From: Inia geoffrensis
Taxonomy: Eukaryota; Chordata; Mammalia; Artiodactyla; Iniidae
Assembly: GCA_036417435.1 (NCBI GenBank)
Contig: CM070909.1
Coordinates: 10,820,597 to 10,884,596, forward strand
Direction of reading: 5' to 3'
Length of the DNA: 64,000 nucleotides
Of this stretch, positions 24,801 to 43,392 are shown one piece after another. The first letter of the stretch is position 1. Each line of letters begins with the position of its first letter. The translations under genes and the position numbers were made by a program. The notes beneath the pieces were generated by a model that worked only from the letters and a program-made list of their open reading frames with translations, ran no database searches and was not told the origin of the DNA.

Positions 24801-27130
24801 ACTTTAGATTGGTATTTAATCATCTCTATTAAAACTCAGCATGAATTAAATGAAGTTTCTTTTACTTTTGGGTCCCTCGGGTGACCTTGTGGATTAGTAA
24901 CTTCAAATTATTTTCTTCCTCATTATTCTGGGGGTTAAATAGGCTTTATCCATGAAGTTATGAAAACAAAACCAAACAAAAACCTGCCATTCATAATCTT
25001 CATCCCATGCCTCAACCTATTTGAGGGAAGAGCGCAGTACACCCATTCATCTTCCCACTCACTCTTAAAACAATTTGCCTAAAATGTATCTAAATCAAGG
25101 CTGTTTGTAGCTGTTATGAAACTGACGAATAAACCATGTTTATAAGTTCTCATCTTTTGTTCTCCATCTTTTCCCGGCTTCAGCACTTACATTGGATTAT
25201 CAGCAATATAACGGTCACCAGTAATCCCAGACAAAGGATCCCTAGAGTCATAGCAGCAGGGTACCACCTCCGAGAGGAAAGAAAACGAAGACCTAAAGTG
25301 ACAGAGGATAGATTCAGAAAGACAAAAATGATGGAGCCAAGAGATCAAACGATTCTTTGGATACTGTCTGTACCTGGTGCTTTGCATTACTTACCTCTAG
25401 TATTCCCAACGGCTTTGCAAATAATTCATTACTCCCATTTACAGATGCGAACTATGTACAGTCAAAGAATTTAAGTAATTTACCTATGGCCACGCAGCTA
25501 ACAACTTTAGGAGCCAGGATTTGATACCAGATATTTCCCTCCAAATCTAGAATCTAAAGCTTAATCTAAATCTAAATGCTTTGTCTGCTGTCCCCACAGT
25601 GAGTCTTCAAGAAACTCTCAGCCCAACTTGGTTAGATTAACTTCCTCCACAGGGTAGAGAGCCTGATGTTTTTAATATGGACCGTGTGTATGTAGGCGCA
25701 CTTGTGCACACACACACGCATGCTCGCACACACATGCACACATGCACACACACATGTGCACACACACACGCAGCTATAAGTAACATACCATAAACAAATG
25801 TCAGATATCAAGCAAATAAGCCTTTAGTCAGTTAACCAACTGAGAAAACCTCAAAGAGCTAATACATAATTTTGTGCTATTCAATTTTTATTTGGAACTC
25901 GGGTTATTGACCAAAGAAAAATAGGAATGAAATCTCAATATTCACTTGATTCATATTAACATCATGTCCTATACTCACACCAGCTGTGGCCTTCTTGTTA
26001 CAAGAGAAAAATTCACCATTATTATAAAAATAAATAAATCATGTAGCTCACAGGTGTACGAGTATCTTATTATGAGGTCCACCACTTAAAAAGCACAGAT
26101 ATTACTGGTTCAACAGGAAAACATTTCATGTAATGGATTTGGACTCCTCACCTTGTAAGATGAACAAATAAGGTACTGATCATGTTATCCTCTATATGCA
26201 AACAAAGAAACTGACAATTCAGTGACTTGCCTAAGATCACACAAATGTTAAGATCCAAGCATAGGTCTTTAATCCAATTGTCAGTAGCTATGTGACTTAG
26301 AACATCACATCACAAAACTTCCAGCATGAATGTATAATGATCCAAATCAATCAGTGGTCAAATATATTCACAGAGTTCTCATGTGTCAGAAGCACTCCTA
26401 ATAGACTCTACAGATGATCCAAACAAAATAGAAATTTTGACAGGAAGCAATATGGTTTATTCTCTGATTCAAAAGTTATTAAGCTCCTAGAAATGTGTAT
26501 GGCAAGTTGGCAGAAAAGAAGTTGAAGACAGTTATGTGTCTTGCAAATAATTGCCCAATCCTAGCCTTGGAGGCAAATATCTGAGTAAATCTTTCAATCA
26601 CCGTTTCTCTCTGGTCAACATTCATTCCTTCTTATAGATCAGTCCTAGCTCTACCACTTACTAGCCACATAAAACTGGGTAATTTAGTTAATCCTCCCCA
26701 TCCCTAGTTAGTCCGCTGTAAAAGGGAGATAAGATTAGTCCTAATCTCAAGGTGTGAAGATTTAGAGAAATAATGCATGTAAAGTGAATATCATAGAAAA
26801 TAGCCTATAGCAAATTGTTCAATAAAAGTTAGCTATCACCCTCTACTACAGCATCATTCATACCAAGTTAGTTTATTCGTCAACATCATCTTCCTTATCA
26901 CCATTACATCTGACTTGTTTTTCCTTTAAGTAAGTGCTATTAACTCTTTAATAGTTTCCCACATTCAGGTGTTTTAGTCCTCTAATCCTATATCCAGTTA
27001 GTTTACATTTCTAACCTAATTCTGTCCCTGTACATATTTATCCACCCCTAGTACCTTTGTCTCTCTCTCCATTTGGCTTCTGATCCAGTTGACCCTTCAT
27101 ACTCTGGCTCTTGAGGTCATCAAAAGTCAT
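18726..27130 (-). CDS. OLR1: OLR1 (LOX-1, oxidised LDL receptor), complete, six exons
   Basis: Type II membrane scavenger receptor of endothelium and macrophages that binds oxidised LDL, acting as a disulfide-linked dimer. Exons: 27130-27055, 25292-25191, 23638-23396, 19720-19581, 19285-19170, 18870-18726; 76+102+243+140+116+145 = 822 bp, giving 273 residues and a TGA stop. The start is [20 protein letters not shown]. Cytoplasmic tail is about 1-34, transmembrane helix about 35-58 ([20 protein letters not shown]), coiled-coil neck about 60-141, lectin-like domain from C143. The six canonical cysteines are C143, C154, C171, C242, C255 and C263. The domain has the WMGLS and WLWEDGS motifs and ends KANLLRVQ. 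All introns are GT-AG and every phase agrees. Length and sequence match mammalian OLR1, closest in my memory to the bovine protein. No frameshift or stop is seen. The 3' UTR end is not resolved. Confidence 0.97.
19116..19182. repeat. OLR1: 33 bp tandem duplication spanning the OLR1 exon 5/intron 5 border
   Basis: On the plus strand AGAATAGGAAACTTACAAG is present twice, 33 bp apart, each copy including a complete splice donor (ACTTAC = GTAAGT on the minus strand). The intronic copy has GATGCCCCCACTT before its donor, close to the human exon end; the exonic copy has GAGGCCCCGCTT. Confidence 0.95.
19170..19285 (-). CDS. OLR1: OLR1 exon 5 (lectin-like domain, part 2)
   Basis: 116 bp; [20 protein letters not shown] to EDGSPLRPR. 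The donor GTAAGT at 19169-19164 is duplicated 33 bp downstream (19136-19131). The first donor gives the homologous junction; using the second would put TAA in frame straight after the first exon end. Confidence 0.95.
19581..19720 (-). CDS. OLR1: OLR1 exon 4 (lectin-like domain, part 1)
   Basis: 140 bp; [19 protein letters not shown] to LKINSSDDL, with domain cysteines C143, C154 and C171. Acceptor CCTAG, donor GTGAG. Confidence 0.97.
20280..23120. other. OLR1 intron 3, remaining sequence
   Basis: AT-rich intron with a short CATCAT run near 20660, an A-run at 20745-20761, MIR-like stretches (about 21130-21350) and no exon-like frame. Confidence 0.6.
23137..23343 (+). mobile_element. CHR-2-type SINE in OLR1 intron 3, antisense to the gene
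   Basis: Full copy with the 16 bp target duplication AGATTTACAGAGAAGC at 23121-23136 and 23344-23359. Its A-tail faces the exon 3 donor about 50 bp away, so the pre-mRNA carries a U-run there. Confidence 0.95.
23396..23638 (-). CDS. OLR1: OLR1 exon 3 (neck, coiled coil)
   Basis: 243 bp; encodes [20 protein letters not shown] through the heptad-rich neck ([19 protein letters not shown]) to [11 protein letters not shown] and NYS are N-glycosylation sequons. The frame stays open into the intron for a while, but the GTATG donor at 23395-23391 is the homologous junction. Confidence 0.97.
25191..25292 (-). CDS. OLR1: OLR1 exon 2 (transmembrane)
   Basis: 102 bp after the acceptor TCACTTTAG; encodes [15 protein letters not shown] and the membrane helix. 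The donor is GTAAG at 25190-25186. Confidence 0.96.
25400..25560 (+). mobile_element. MIR-like relic in OLR1 intron 1
   Basis: Order of motifs: TTTACAGATGCGAACTATG, AATTTAAGTAATTTACC, CACGCAGCTAAC, then GGAGCCAGGATTTGATACC. This is a diverged MIR. Confidence 0.65.
25700..25775. repeat. CA/CACG-rich simple repeat
   Basis: Irregular CACACA, CATGCA and CACGC units in OLR1 intron 1. Confidence 0.9.
26610..26850 (+). mobile_element. MIR relic
   Basis: CTAGCTCTACCACTTACTAG followed by the typical AAAGGGAGATAAGATTAG and AATAAAAGTTAGCTATCA. Lies in OLR1 intron 1. Confidence 0.7.
27055..27130 (-). CDS. OLR1: OLR1 exon 1 (coding part)
   Basis: ATG at 27130-27128; 25 codons plus one base, then the donor GTACTAGG. 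It encodes the cytoplasmic tail start. The ATG is chosen by homology with the OLR1 N-terminus MTFDDLK. Confidence 0.95.
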
Positions 27131-27215
27131 TTCCAAATTTATTCCAAGAATGAGAGAGTGAAGCAGTCAGGGACTTCTGCAAAGTAAAAATGTGTGATGA
27201 GCTCCTGCTGGAGTG

Positions 27216-27223
27216 TTTAAATA
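27216..27223 (-). promoter_or_regulatory. OLR1: OLR1 TATA-like box
   Basis: The minus strand reads TATTTAAA about 90 bp upstream of the ATG, suggesting transcription starts near 27190. Inference from motif and spacing. Confidence 0.55.
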
Positions 27224-28942
27224 GCTACTGATATCTAGTAGAATGACTCAGTCATTGGTAGGAGGAAGGAGAGGCTTTGCTTCATACTGGGAAGTTGGCT
27301 GACGCAAATTCTTGGGTTATGTCTATTGAAGGAGGGGAAAGTGGTGATTCTGATAGTGTTTCGGGGTATTTCACTAAGTAATTTATGAAAGGGAAAACTG
27401 TGTTTTCCATGAGCATTAGAGGAGAGGAATTTGTACCCACGCTTCAGATATGGAAACTGAAATTTAAAAGGGTAACTCACAGTAAATTTGTGGAAGAGTG
27501 TGCATTAGTCCAGATTGCTTGATGCCAATATCCATATTTGTTTATTTCATGGTAGCAGACTATCTCTATACTGAGTCTTTCATAAGTCTCACATTTTCCT
27601 TTTAAATTCTGACTTTTTTTCATCAGCTATAGACTTAGGAATTTGGGGATTAATCACTTATGCCTCTTATCTCTCTAGCCATGATTACCCAGGTAATTTT
27701 AGAACTCAGTTAGGAGTGCTATTTCGTACAGTGGCAGTATAACATAGCAGCAGAGAGAAATTTGGAGCCAGATGGAGATTGTTTCATATCCTTCCTTTGC
27801 TGTTCCCTTGGTCTCTAATCTTGGGGAATGCCTTTGGCTATACATTAGGACATTATAATGTCCACTTGATAATGTTGATAATGCTGCTATAGGTGTTCAA
27901 ATGAGATATTGGGTGAAAATGCTAAGCTTTGTACTTCAAACATAATAAGAAATCAATAAATGGTAGTTATTAATATTAGCAGTAGTAATACTCAACACAG
28001 TGGAATTGCTCATCAAAGAATACATTTTATATGTTTGCCTGGAGTCACAAAGACTTCTATGGCATCCCAGTAAAGATACTATAGGTATTCACTGATAGAA
28101 TTCTCACCTATTTTTCCCTCACAACCTCATAACCAGAAAAAAAAATCTTGCTGCAGTTATACATGCTTTTTAAAAAAACCCTTATCTATCAGAGATATCT
28201 TCTGAAGTATTTATGGGCAAAAATGATATGATAGCTAGTATTTGCTTTAAACTATACCAGGAGAAAGGTAAAAAGAAGGGAATACATAAAAGATTGGACA
28301 AAAATATGTAAGTAAACAAAATCTAGGAAACTATTAGGAAAATGAATAGTTTTCACCAGTAATAATTTTTCACCAAAATGAAAGCCTAATTAGGGTTCCA
28401 TTTCTCTCTTCCTCCCTAAAATTTTTTTATTCCCCTTTTCTGTGCAGGGGATCTGAGGCCAAACTGAAAATAGTTGATCATTTAAAGTGCTACTCTATGA
28501 GACAGATCACAAAGGAAGCTCAGCTACTCGCACATATATCCTAGTCCAATCAGCTTGTAACAAATCAATGTTACTTACCTTTATCCCTCAAGCCCCACAC
28601 CACCTCCCTTGATTGTGAGTGCCAGGAAGCAAGATTAGATACATAACCGCACTTGCCATGGGGACTTTCACATAAATAGGATCTCAGGAAATTATTTTAA
28701 TGATGATTAATAAATACTGAAATGATACCACAGTGAAGTGGACACTTTATCATTTCCCACAGCAACGCTATTTCAGATGCCATCAATATTCTAGTGGATT
28801 AAGATGAGACATGTAGGTACCCTTGTTGAGGAAATGGACATGACACATATTTCTTGTGAGCCCATCACATCCTCATAGCTTTTTATGGGAAGAAGTATCT
28901 CAGAAGGATGCACGTGAGTATGTAGTTAAAATACCCAAAGAA

Positions 28943-29166
28943 GGGGGCTTCCCTGGTGGCGCAGTGGTTGAGAGTCCGCCTGCTGATGCAGGGGACACGG
29001 GTTCGTGCCTCAGTCCAGGAAGATCCCACATGCTGCGGAGCGGCTGGGCCCGTGAGCCATGGCCGCTGAGCCTACGCGTCCGGAGCCTGTGCTCCGCAGC
29101 GGGAGAGGCCACAACAGTGAGAGGCCCGTGTAACGCAAAAAAAACAAAAACAAACAAACAAAAAAA
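28943..29166 (+). mobile_element. CHR-2-type SINE
   Basis: Target duplication ACCCAAAGAA at 28933-28942 and 29167-29176; the tail is a CAAA-rich run. Confidence 0.93.
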
Positions 29167-30184
29167 ACCCAAAGAAAGACACAAGACCAGAAAGAAATAC
29201 ATTCCTTACAGAAGGCCTAAGATGGAGCTAGATCGTCCAGATTTTTGATATTCACCTCCACACTTCACCCATAAGACCCAGGAGAACATAATCATCCATT
29301 GTCCTTTGGGTCAACACTCACAGGAATCTCCCTAAGCAGTCCAGGACTTGGTGGTGAGCTCTACAAGTCCTATACTTCCTTCAAACACAACTTTTTTTTC
29401 TTTAAAAAATCCTCTCACCTTAACACCTACAGGTCAGATTGTCATCATCAGTTTCTTTTTCTCCCCTCATTTTATATACTCTAACATGCACTGTATTGAT
29501 TTTCAACTTCATTAGTGTTATTCCATTTCTCCAACTAAATTATAAGCCCTTTAAAAGTAAGGATAGATCCCCTTCTATTAAGGAAATCTCATTCTTTTCT
29601 ACCACCCTAGCATACCATACTAATTGTGCCAATATTCTACAGACAGTCGACAGTTAACACGAGATTCTTAATTGTGAAGACATCACCAGCATAAACTGGA
29701 TTTTTAAACTACAAAGAAATCTAAGAAAAATCTATCTCAATTCTTTTATTTTGAGAAAGTGGAACTAAAGTCCCCCAAATTTAAGTGGTTTACTGAATAT
29801 CTCTTTTCTACCTGATGCTAGACAAGAACTCAGTTCACTGTTCTTTCAATTATACCAGATCATAAAAGACATAGGTATCTTCTTCTAAGTGATATAAACG
29901 CAATATGAATCTCTCTCAAAGGATTCAGTGAGAGACTTTTCAGATCACCAAGGCAGAGCATATCCACTTCATAGTAGACTTTAAATGTGGTATGCAGTAG
30001 AGGATACCCACATCAGGGGCACCCTCAAATCTTTTCTTGATGTCCCTCCAAACAGAAGCTCACACGGAAGTGCCACAACACGGACTAGACCAGTCACCAT
30101 CTTCTGGGTGATCTAGCCCCTCAACATGGCCATATTTTGCCTTTTGCTTTTCAAGCCTGTAGGTGTTAAGCTATTCCTCTCTTT

Positions 30185-30357
30185 TTTTATTGTGATAAAA
30201 CTTACATAACATAAAATTTTTTACCATTTTAGCCATTTTTAGGTGTACAGCTTCATGGCATTAAACACATTCACATTGTTGTGCAACCATCACCACTATC
30301 CATCTCCAGAAAGTTTTTCATCTTCTCCAACTGAAACTCTGTATGCATTAAACAATA
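30185..30357 (-). mobile_element. L1 3' fragment, first half (split by an LTR)
   Basis: Antisense old L1 sequence, interrupted after CATTAAACAAT and resuming at 30701 with CCCCATTCCTTTGTCC. Confidence 0.75.
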
Positions 30358-30362
30358 ACTGC

Positions 30363-30700
30363 TGTGATGGTTGATTTTATGTGTCAACTTGACTGTGTCC
30401 CAGCGTGCCCAGATATTTGGTCAAACATTCTTCTGAGTGTTTCTGCAGGGGCATTTTTGGATGAGATTACCATTTTAATCAGTAGAGTAAAGCAGATTTC
30501 TCCCCATGTGAGTGGGTTTCATCCGCCTTTGGACTGGAACTGCACCATTGGCTCTCCTAGGTCTTAAGTCTGCCAGCCCACACTACAGATTTGGACTTGC
30601 CGGCCTCTGTAATTAAATGAGTCAATTCCTTATAATAAATCCCTTTCTCTCTATATATACCAATTCTATTGTTTTCACTTCCCTGGAAAACCCTAATACA
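30363..30700 (+). mobile_element. Solo LTR nested in an L1 relic
   Basis: 338 bp from TGTGATGGTTGATTTTATG to CCCTAATACA, with AATAAA at 30636-30641. Near-identical 5 bp flanks (ACTGC at 30358-30362, ACTCC at 30701-30705) fit an ERVL-type 5 bp target duplication. No viral genes remain. Family name not assigned. Confidence 0.75.
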
Positions 30701-31010
30701 ACTCCCCATTCCTTTGTCCACCCAGATCCTGGAAACCACCATCCTACTTTCTGTCTCTGTGAATTTGACTACTACAGGGACCTCATACAAGTGAAAGCAT
30801 ATGATATTTGTCCTTTTGTGTCTGACCTATTTCACTTAGCATAATATCTTTAAGGTTCATCCATGTTGTGGTATGTGGCAGAATTTCCTTCCTTTTTAAG
30901 GCTGAATAATATACCACTGTATATAGGTATACCACATTTTCTTTATCCATTCATTCACTGAGGGACATTTGGGTTTCTCCTGTTTTTGAAACATCCATGG
31001 GAATAATTTC
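30701..31010 (-). mobile_element. L1 3' fragment, second half
   Basis: Continues the 30185-30357 L1 (antisense) after the LTR. Confidence 0.75.
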
Positions 31011-31074
31011 TACAATTTTTGCATGGCAGGTAGCTGGACAGACTTGACACACCTTAAGTGGTTCTCATTATCCC

Positions 31075-31520
31075 TGCTTGTGTAATCTCCTCCTCTTGAG
31101 TGTGGGTGGGTTCTGTGGCTTGGAGTGCAGCAGAGGTGATGTAATGTATGTGATCACATATATGTGGTTACATAAGGTGTAGTGCCTATCTCACTAAAGT
31201 ATGGATCTCTCCCTGTGCGCTCCCTCTCCCTCTCTCTCTCTCCCTGGCTGTATTTAAAGAAACAACTTACATGAATCTTAGAGCCACAGAGAAATGAATT
31301 CTGCCTAGGGAAGCCCAGAAATGAATCCTTCCCCAGTTAAGCCTTTAGATGAGAATACAACCTAGCAGACACCTGGATGGTAGCCTTGTGAGACCTTAAG
31401 AAAGGGACCCAAATAAGCTGTGCCCACACTTCTGACCCGCAGATATTGTGAGATAATAAATGTGTGCCATGTTACATTGCTGCTTACATAATTTGTGGTA
31501 ATGTGTTACATGGTATATAA
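31075..31520 (+). mobile_element. MLT1-like (MaLR) LTR relic
   Basis: The end pattern GTGAGATAATAAATGTGTGCC, then ATAATTTGTGGTAATGTGTTAC, is characteristic of MLT1-type LTRs. Strongly diverged. Confidence 0.65.
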
Positions 31521-31643
31521 AGTTAATAATTCTGTGATAATCTTAATCCTCCTGTTTTGTAAAATTCCTTAAATCTAATCCTATCACTGGCTTTCAGTGC
31601 CTCTGAGGTTCCCACTCAATACCTAGGCTGCTTAAAAAAAATC

Positions 31644-31760
31644 TAGGACTTCCCTGGCAGTCCAGCGGTTAAGATTCTGAGCTCCCACTGCAGGGGTACA
31701 GGTTCTATCCGTAGTCTGGGAGCTAAATCCCACCTGTCGTGTGGTACGGCCAAAAAAAAA
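31644..31760 (+). mobile_element. CHR-1-type SINE
   Basis: AGGACTTCCCTGGCAGTCCAG head and A-run tail. Confidence 0.8.
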
Positions 31761-32814
31761 CTTAGGCTGCAATCATGGTTCATAAAGTAGAGACACTATT
31801 ATTTTATGTCTTCCTAGTGGAGCTTCCAGTAGATGCAAGATAAAACTGTTTTCTCCTGCCATATTATCTATTTTTGAAGCCATGGCTGTGGTCCAACCCA
31901 CTGTCAGCTCTTCATAGCTCACTCTTGGTGCCTCAGAGTAACAATAGTCCTAGCCTCTATTTCATTGACGCACAGAGAGGAAGGGAGCCTGCAGTGAGAC
32001 ACCTGACCTAGGCAAGGTCAAAAGGAGAATAATCAAAGGAACAGGAAGTAAGAAATTCTTTCGCCTCACTTGTTATAGCTGTTGTATAACAGCTCCCTGA
32101 AGCATAGGTGAAAAGGCTTTGGTACAGTGCTCTCCATTGGTTCCGCTCCATGTTCTTAACAACCTGGGTACAAGCTAATGATTCACAAGCGTAATGGAAC
32201 CACAGGATTGTGTAGGGTTGTAATGAGTTCATTTCCCTCTACCTCAGGCACCTGCCCTTCCAGTGTGGACCTCTTCAGTCTTCCCACCCTAATCCTCTTT
32301 CCTGTCTCATCGTTCCCTACATGGAGGCTTTGATAGGGACTGAGCTCAGAGTTAAAACTGCCACAAGGCATAATCACTTCCATTAGGATAAACAAGAAGT
32401 TCTCTTTCTCCTGGGAATAATCCAGTGGAGGGAGGGGTCGGGGGAGGGCAAGGGGCAGTAGTAATTCTAAGAAAGAAAAGTAACAGGAAGGTCATTAACA
32501 GAATTCCATTTTGTTCTAACCTGTTAGGAAGCTGGAGGGCAAAGAGATGATGGCAATCACATGGCAGGAAAGTGCAATTGGGGGGAAAAAGTCATGTTAA
32601 TGGGCAAACCTGTTCATGCAGGGGAAGGCTGGCATGACTGGGAGAAGAGAGGGCCAGGATAGCATGGGGAAATACTCAAGAATGGGAATGCTAGGACAGC
32701 TAAAACAAGGTCATGGTAACAATACACATGAGAGGCAGGAGGACATCAGTTGTCCAGCATATTGAAGGGAAAGTTACTGTTAAAATTGAGTGGAAATCAA
32801 GGCAATCTTAGTTA

Positions 32815-33050
32815 ACACTTACAAAATACTTGTTATATCAGGACTAGGATATGTATTTCATACACATTAACATAGTTAATCTCTATAAATGTATGAAGTA
32901 ACATTATTTTATCCATTTTATATAGGATGGAACTGAGCCAACAGAGAGATGTAGTAACTTGCCTAAGATCCTACACCTCATAAGTGACCAAGTAAGTATT
33001 GTATTTAATCCCAGACAACAAAGCTGGATTCTTAGCCATGGTGCCCTACT
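32815..33050 (+). mobile_element. MIR relic
   Basis: TAGTTAACACTTACAAAATAC through ATGTAGTAACTTGCCTAAG to GGATTCTTAGCCATGG; standard MIR order. Confidence 0.7.
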
Positions 33051-34676
33051 GCTTGTCTGACAAGAGAAAGAGAAGGGCAAGGTTAATGATGCTATATGAA
33101 CAAGTACATGACACTCTGACTAGAAATATTCTAATCAAAATGCCTTCATGATACAACATAAAGCAACATCTAGGGCAGGTCCAGTGGGCATTCCATTCCT
33201 ATTTAATGAATGGGAACACTGAGAACTGAAGAAATTATATAATAATTTAGTGGAGGGTCTAGATTAGAATTCTGCTCTCTTACCTTGTAAAATACCTCCT
33301 ACCTGACCAAGTTTTCTGCTAAAATTTGGAAAGTACTCTTACATTTACAAATATAATGTAGAGTTCATGTATTTTTGGAAATGAATGATTTTGAATCACC
33401 AGTATTATACCAGCTTTTTCTTACTATTTGATTTCCTTAGCTAAGAAATAAAATTAAGTTTATATTCTCCATTCTCATATCACACTGTTATGCGGTAGGA
33501 GGGCTTTTAGAATCAACCCCGCCCAACGGTCTCCCCTCAACAGCTCAGTAAAATCAGATTTTCAGAGTTAGTATCTGAAAGTTGTTTCTTCCCCAATGTT
33601 TATAAGATAGATCCCTGTAAACAAATGTCCAATTTTCTTATGAAAGACTTTGTATTTAAAAAATTTTTCATACTTTGTATTAATTAAAAGATTACTGGCT
33701 TAAGCATACATCATTTATACAGCATGCATTTGTTCCTATAGAGGTGCGTCTTTACAAATTTTCTATGTCCTTTCCGTGTGTGCTTATTTTTGCTCTGACT
33801 TTACATTACATGAGAGAGACAGAGAGAGAGTGAGAGAGATATATAGATCTTGAATCTTGTTTAAAAAAATGTCTCTTTAACTATTTCAATGGGAATTGAA
33901 GCCAGGGTGGAGGGTTATTTCATGGACAGCACCCAGAAATTCTAATCTCCCCACCTGCTTTCTCCAAAGATGCTATAGCTTTCCAGTTCATTTGGCAACC
34001 TCTCAGCCCTACTCCAGTGTCTAGGAATAAATGACCCAGAGCCAGGAGTTGATTATCAACACAGTGAAGGGGAGGCCTGCATACTGAAGGGGAGAGCAAG
34101 AGAGGCGGGCTGATCACATGGAGAGGGGAGTGAATGGAGATTGGCAGGGTGACTTTCAACTGGCAACCGTCACCCTGGAGTGCTTGGGTGTAGGACCAAG
34201 AATGTTACTCCTTTCCTGATGGAGAAGAGAGCTTATGTGGTCACCCTCAACGTGCCTTTGATCCTCTTTCAAGTCCAGTTTCTCAGCACCGCCTAGAAAA
34301 ATATCTAATTCACAGGACTGATGTGTCCTTCCTGAACGTCTTCTTTTTGGAGGCAGTGTGAGAAATTTAAAGACATCTAGAAAGGGCTAAGAGTAGAATG
34401 GAAGAAGAGAAGACACAGGGAAGCAAATGTGGAGACCTTAAAACCAGGAATAGAAATAGAGAAAGAAGCTAGGATGAAAGGGGAGAGAAAAGCCACAGAA
34501 AATAACAGCCTGAGGGAGTAAGAGAAGAGAAGGAGAGAGGAGGAAAAACCGATTTATTGCTGAGAAGAGTTTCTCTCCTTAAGTCCTCCAGGTCAAGAAG
34601 TCAGACATGGCACAGAGCATGGAAAGGAGGCAACGGACGCCCAGTGCGTGATCTGGAGAAGTAGGCATCCAGCCCG

Positions 34677-41275
<6,599 letters not shown>

Positions 41276-42096
41276 TGGGAACTCTGGTTTGATCAGTGGG
41301 TTGGGGGTTTCCCCAGAGCTGGTAGAGCCTCACAGACAAATGGAACATTTTCTTCCCCCTAACTTTCAGAAGGCCTAGGATGGCCATCTAAACAACATTC
41401 AGTGGCAAAGATGGATTCCAACCCAGACACATATATTTTCTGCTATGGCATGCTCTAGTCGAGAACTCTTCTTTATCCAGTGGCCACAATTTGCAATTAA
41501 CCTGTAGCAATGCTGATTACTACTGAACAGGAAAGCATCAAAGGTATCTTGGATTCCTTCAGCTATTGAGTTCCTTTCCCCATAGCACACTGCAAGTTGC
41601 TGGTTTCTCTACCAGCGAACAGATTATGTACACTTGTGGAGAAAGACCAGCCTGCAGGCCCAGCCAGAGACATTCATGCACTGAATTCATACATGCTTCC
41701 TCTCAAGAAAGCACTCACTTTTATGCTAAATGACAATGATAATTTTGTACGTCATGTAATGCCTTACTGGACATCCGGAATCCAGGGGTGGGATTGCAGG
41801 CCTGGGTTTAGAGGACACAGCAGAGTACTGAAGTGCCAAATACCAAGGTCTTTCTTTCACTCTAGTTCTACCCACCAGCAGTAGGGGAAACTGCATAGAA
41901 TGCAGTAACAGTTCTATTCATTTTTTGGTTCCTCTGCCCTGCAAACATACGCGCACACACGGAGGCACGCAAGCATATACCCCCGCACGCTTTTCTAACC
42001 CTGAAAGAATAGTGCCGCTTTGCTTCTTTCCTCTTTCCTGCTTTGACCAAATGTCTCTGCAGTAGTGACAAACACTTGCTTCTAGTGGTGGTCTTC

Positions 42097-42111
42097 ACTG
42101 CCACCTAGTGG
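42097..42111 (-). promoter_or_regulatory. Candidate CTCF site (full core match)
   Basis: The plus strand reads ACTGCCACCTAGTGG, the reverse complement of CCASYAGRKGGCRSY at all 15 positions. Located about 0.8 kb after the TMEM52B stop, in sequence that is not an obvious repeat. Motif only. Confidence 0.55.
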
Positions 42112-42289
42112 ACCCATGGTAGAAATGCATTCTCCTATGGGAGCCCATCTGCGCACCTCTCTGGTTTTTGGAGCACTAACTGGGTGGGAAACTCCCCAGG
42201 GCACGATCATACTGTGCAGTGCTAAGCTGTCCACATAACATACTACCTCCAAAATGTACTGTTATTGGAAAATTTAGGAAGTGAAGTGT

Positions 42290-42430
42290 ATTTGAGGAAA
42301 TACTGCTTGCCAGTGACCTTAGAAAAGTCATTGAACTCTCAGGCACAGTTTTCTCATCTATAAGTTAGGAGATATAACACTTCCAAGGATTGTTGTGAAG
42401 ATCAACTAAGCTATATGTAGATGACAAGAT
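42290..42430 (+). mobile_element. MIR fragment
   Basis: GTGACCTTAGAAAAGTCATTG, TTTTCTCATCTATAAG and GGATTGTTGTGAAGATCAA follow the MIR core order. Confidence 0.65.
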
Positions 42431-42470
42431 TTATAAATTATTATACACATGTATTAGTTACTCTTACTCT

Positions 42471-42676
42471 CTTTTTTTTTTTTTTCGGTACGCGGGCCTC
42501 TCACTGTTGTGGCCTCTCCTGTTGCGGAGCACAGGCTCCGGACGCGCAGGCTCAGCGGCCATGGCTCACGGGCCCAGCCGCTCCACAGCATGTGGGATCT
42601 TCCCGGACTGGGGCACGAACCCGTGTCCCCTGCATCGTCAGGCGGACTCTCAACCACTGCGCCACCAGGGAAGCCC
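42471..42676 (-). mobile_element. CHR-2-type SINE
   Basis: Target duplication TACTCTTACTCT at 42459-42470 and 42677-42688. Confidence 0.95.
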
Positions 42677-43392
42677 TACTCTTACTCTTGACAACTAATT
42701 TTCACCGGCCTGCTATGACTCTACTGAAAATTATGTTCTGACTTGTCCTTTTGCCAGCCAGCCTGCTATGTTATTGCCAAGTCACACCTGATGTAGCTTT
42801 ATTTCATCAATAAATATTTGTTGATTGAGGTAAACAGCTGAAGACATGTGATTCCTCTTGATATATCCTGTGTAGAGGTAAGAAATATTTGAGAAAAACG
42901 TATTAGGCAATTAGGTCCATTTCTCAGGGAGCAATACAGACCCGGGGATGGCTGATTAATGCACCACCTCATTAAATACTTTCTTGGGATGCTCACACAG
43001 CCAGGAGGGAAAATGTTCTAGGCGAGTATAACCTGCTGATGATCTGAATTTATTCTGAGTCACTGAAGACATTGCCTCTGGAAATCGTTAATGCATGAAT
43101 TGTTAATAGCACACGAGGGGGCCTTGTTTTGCCACTGCCAAATGAATCTCTTCATTATTACATATTCCATGAAATATTCTAGGCCCTTTCATTCTGCAAA
43201 ATACTACAGTCTTAAAGAAGTTAAAATGTCCTCGGGTATAACAAGATCTTGAAAAAAATCCTGCCTGTAAGGATCTTATTCTAAAGAGATCTCTCCGCCC
43301 CACTTTCCCCTCCCCCTTGCCCTCTCCTCAGCCACAGAGAGTCAGCTTAGCATTACATCACAAGCAATCAGCAGCCACTTGGTTTCACTTCT

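Larger units (their letters stand above)
27131..34676. other. Intergenic block between OLR1 and TMEM52B (divergent starts)
   Basis: The two genes start head to head about 7.5 kb apart. 27131-27400 should be the OLR1 promoter side and 34200-34676 the TMEM52B promoter/5' UTR side. Between them are a MIR (27725-27985), a CHR-2 SINE, L2-like pieces, an L1 split by a solo LTR, an MLT1-like LTR, a CHR-1 SINE and a MIR (32815-33050). 31800-32800 and 33060-34200 show no recognisable feature beyond a GA-rich run at 33810-33840. Confidence 0.75.
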
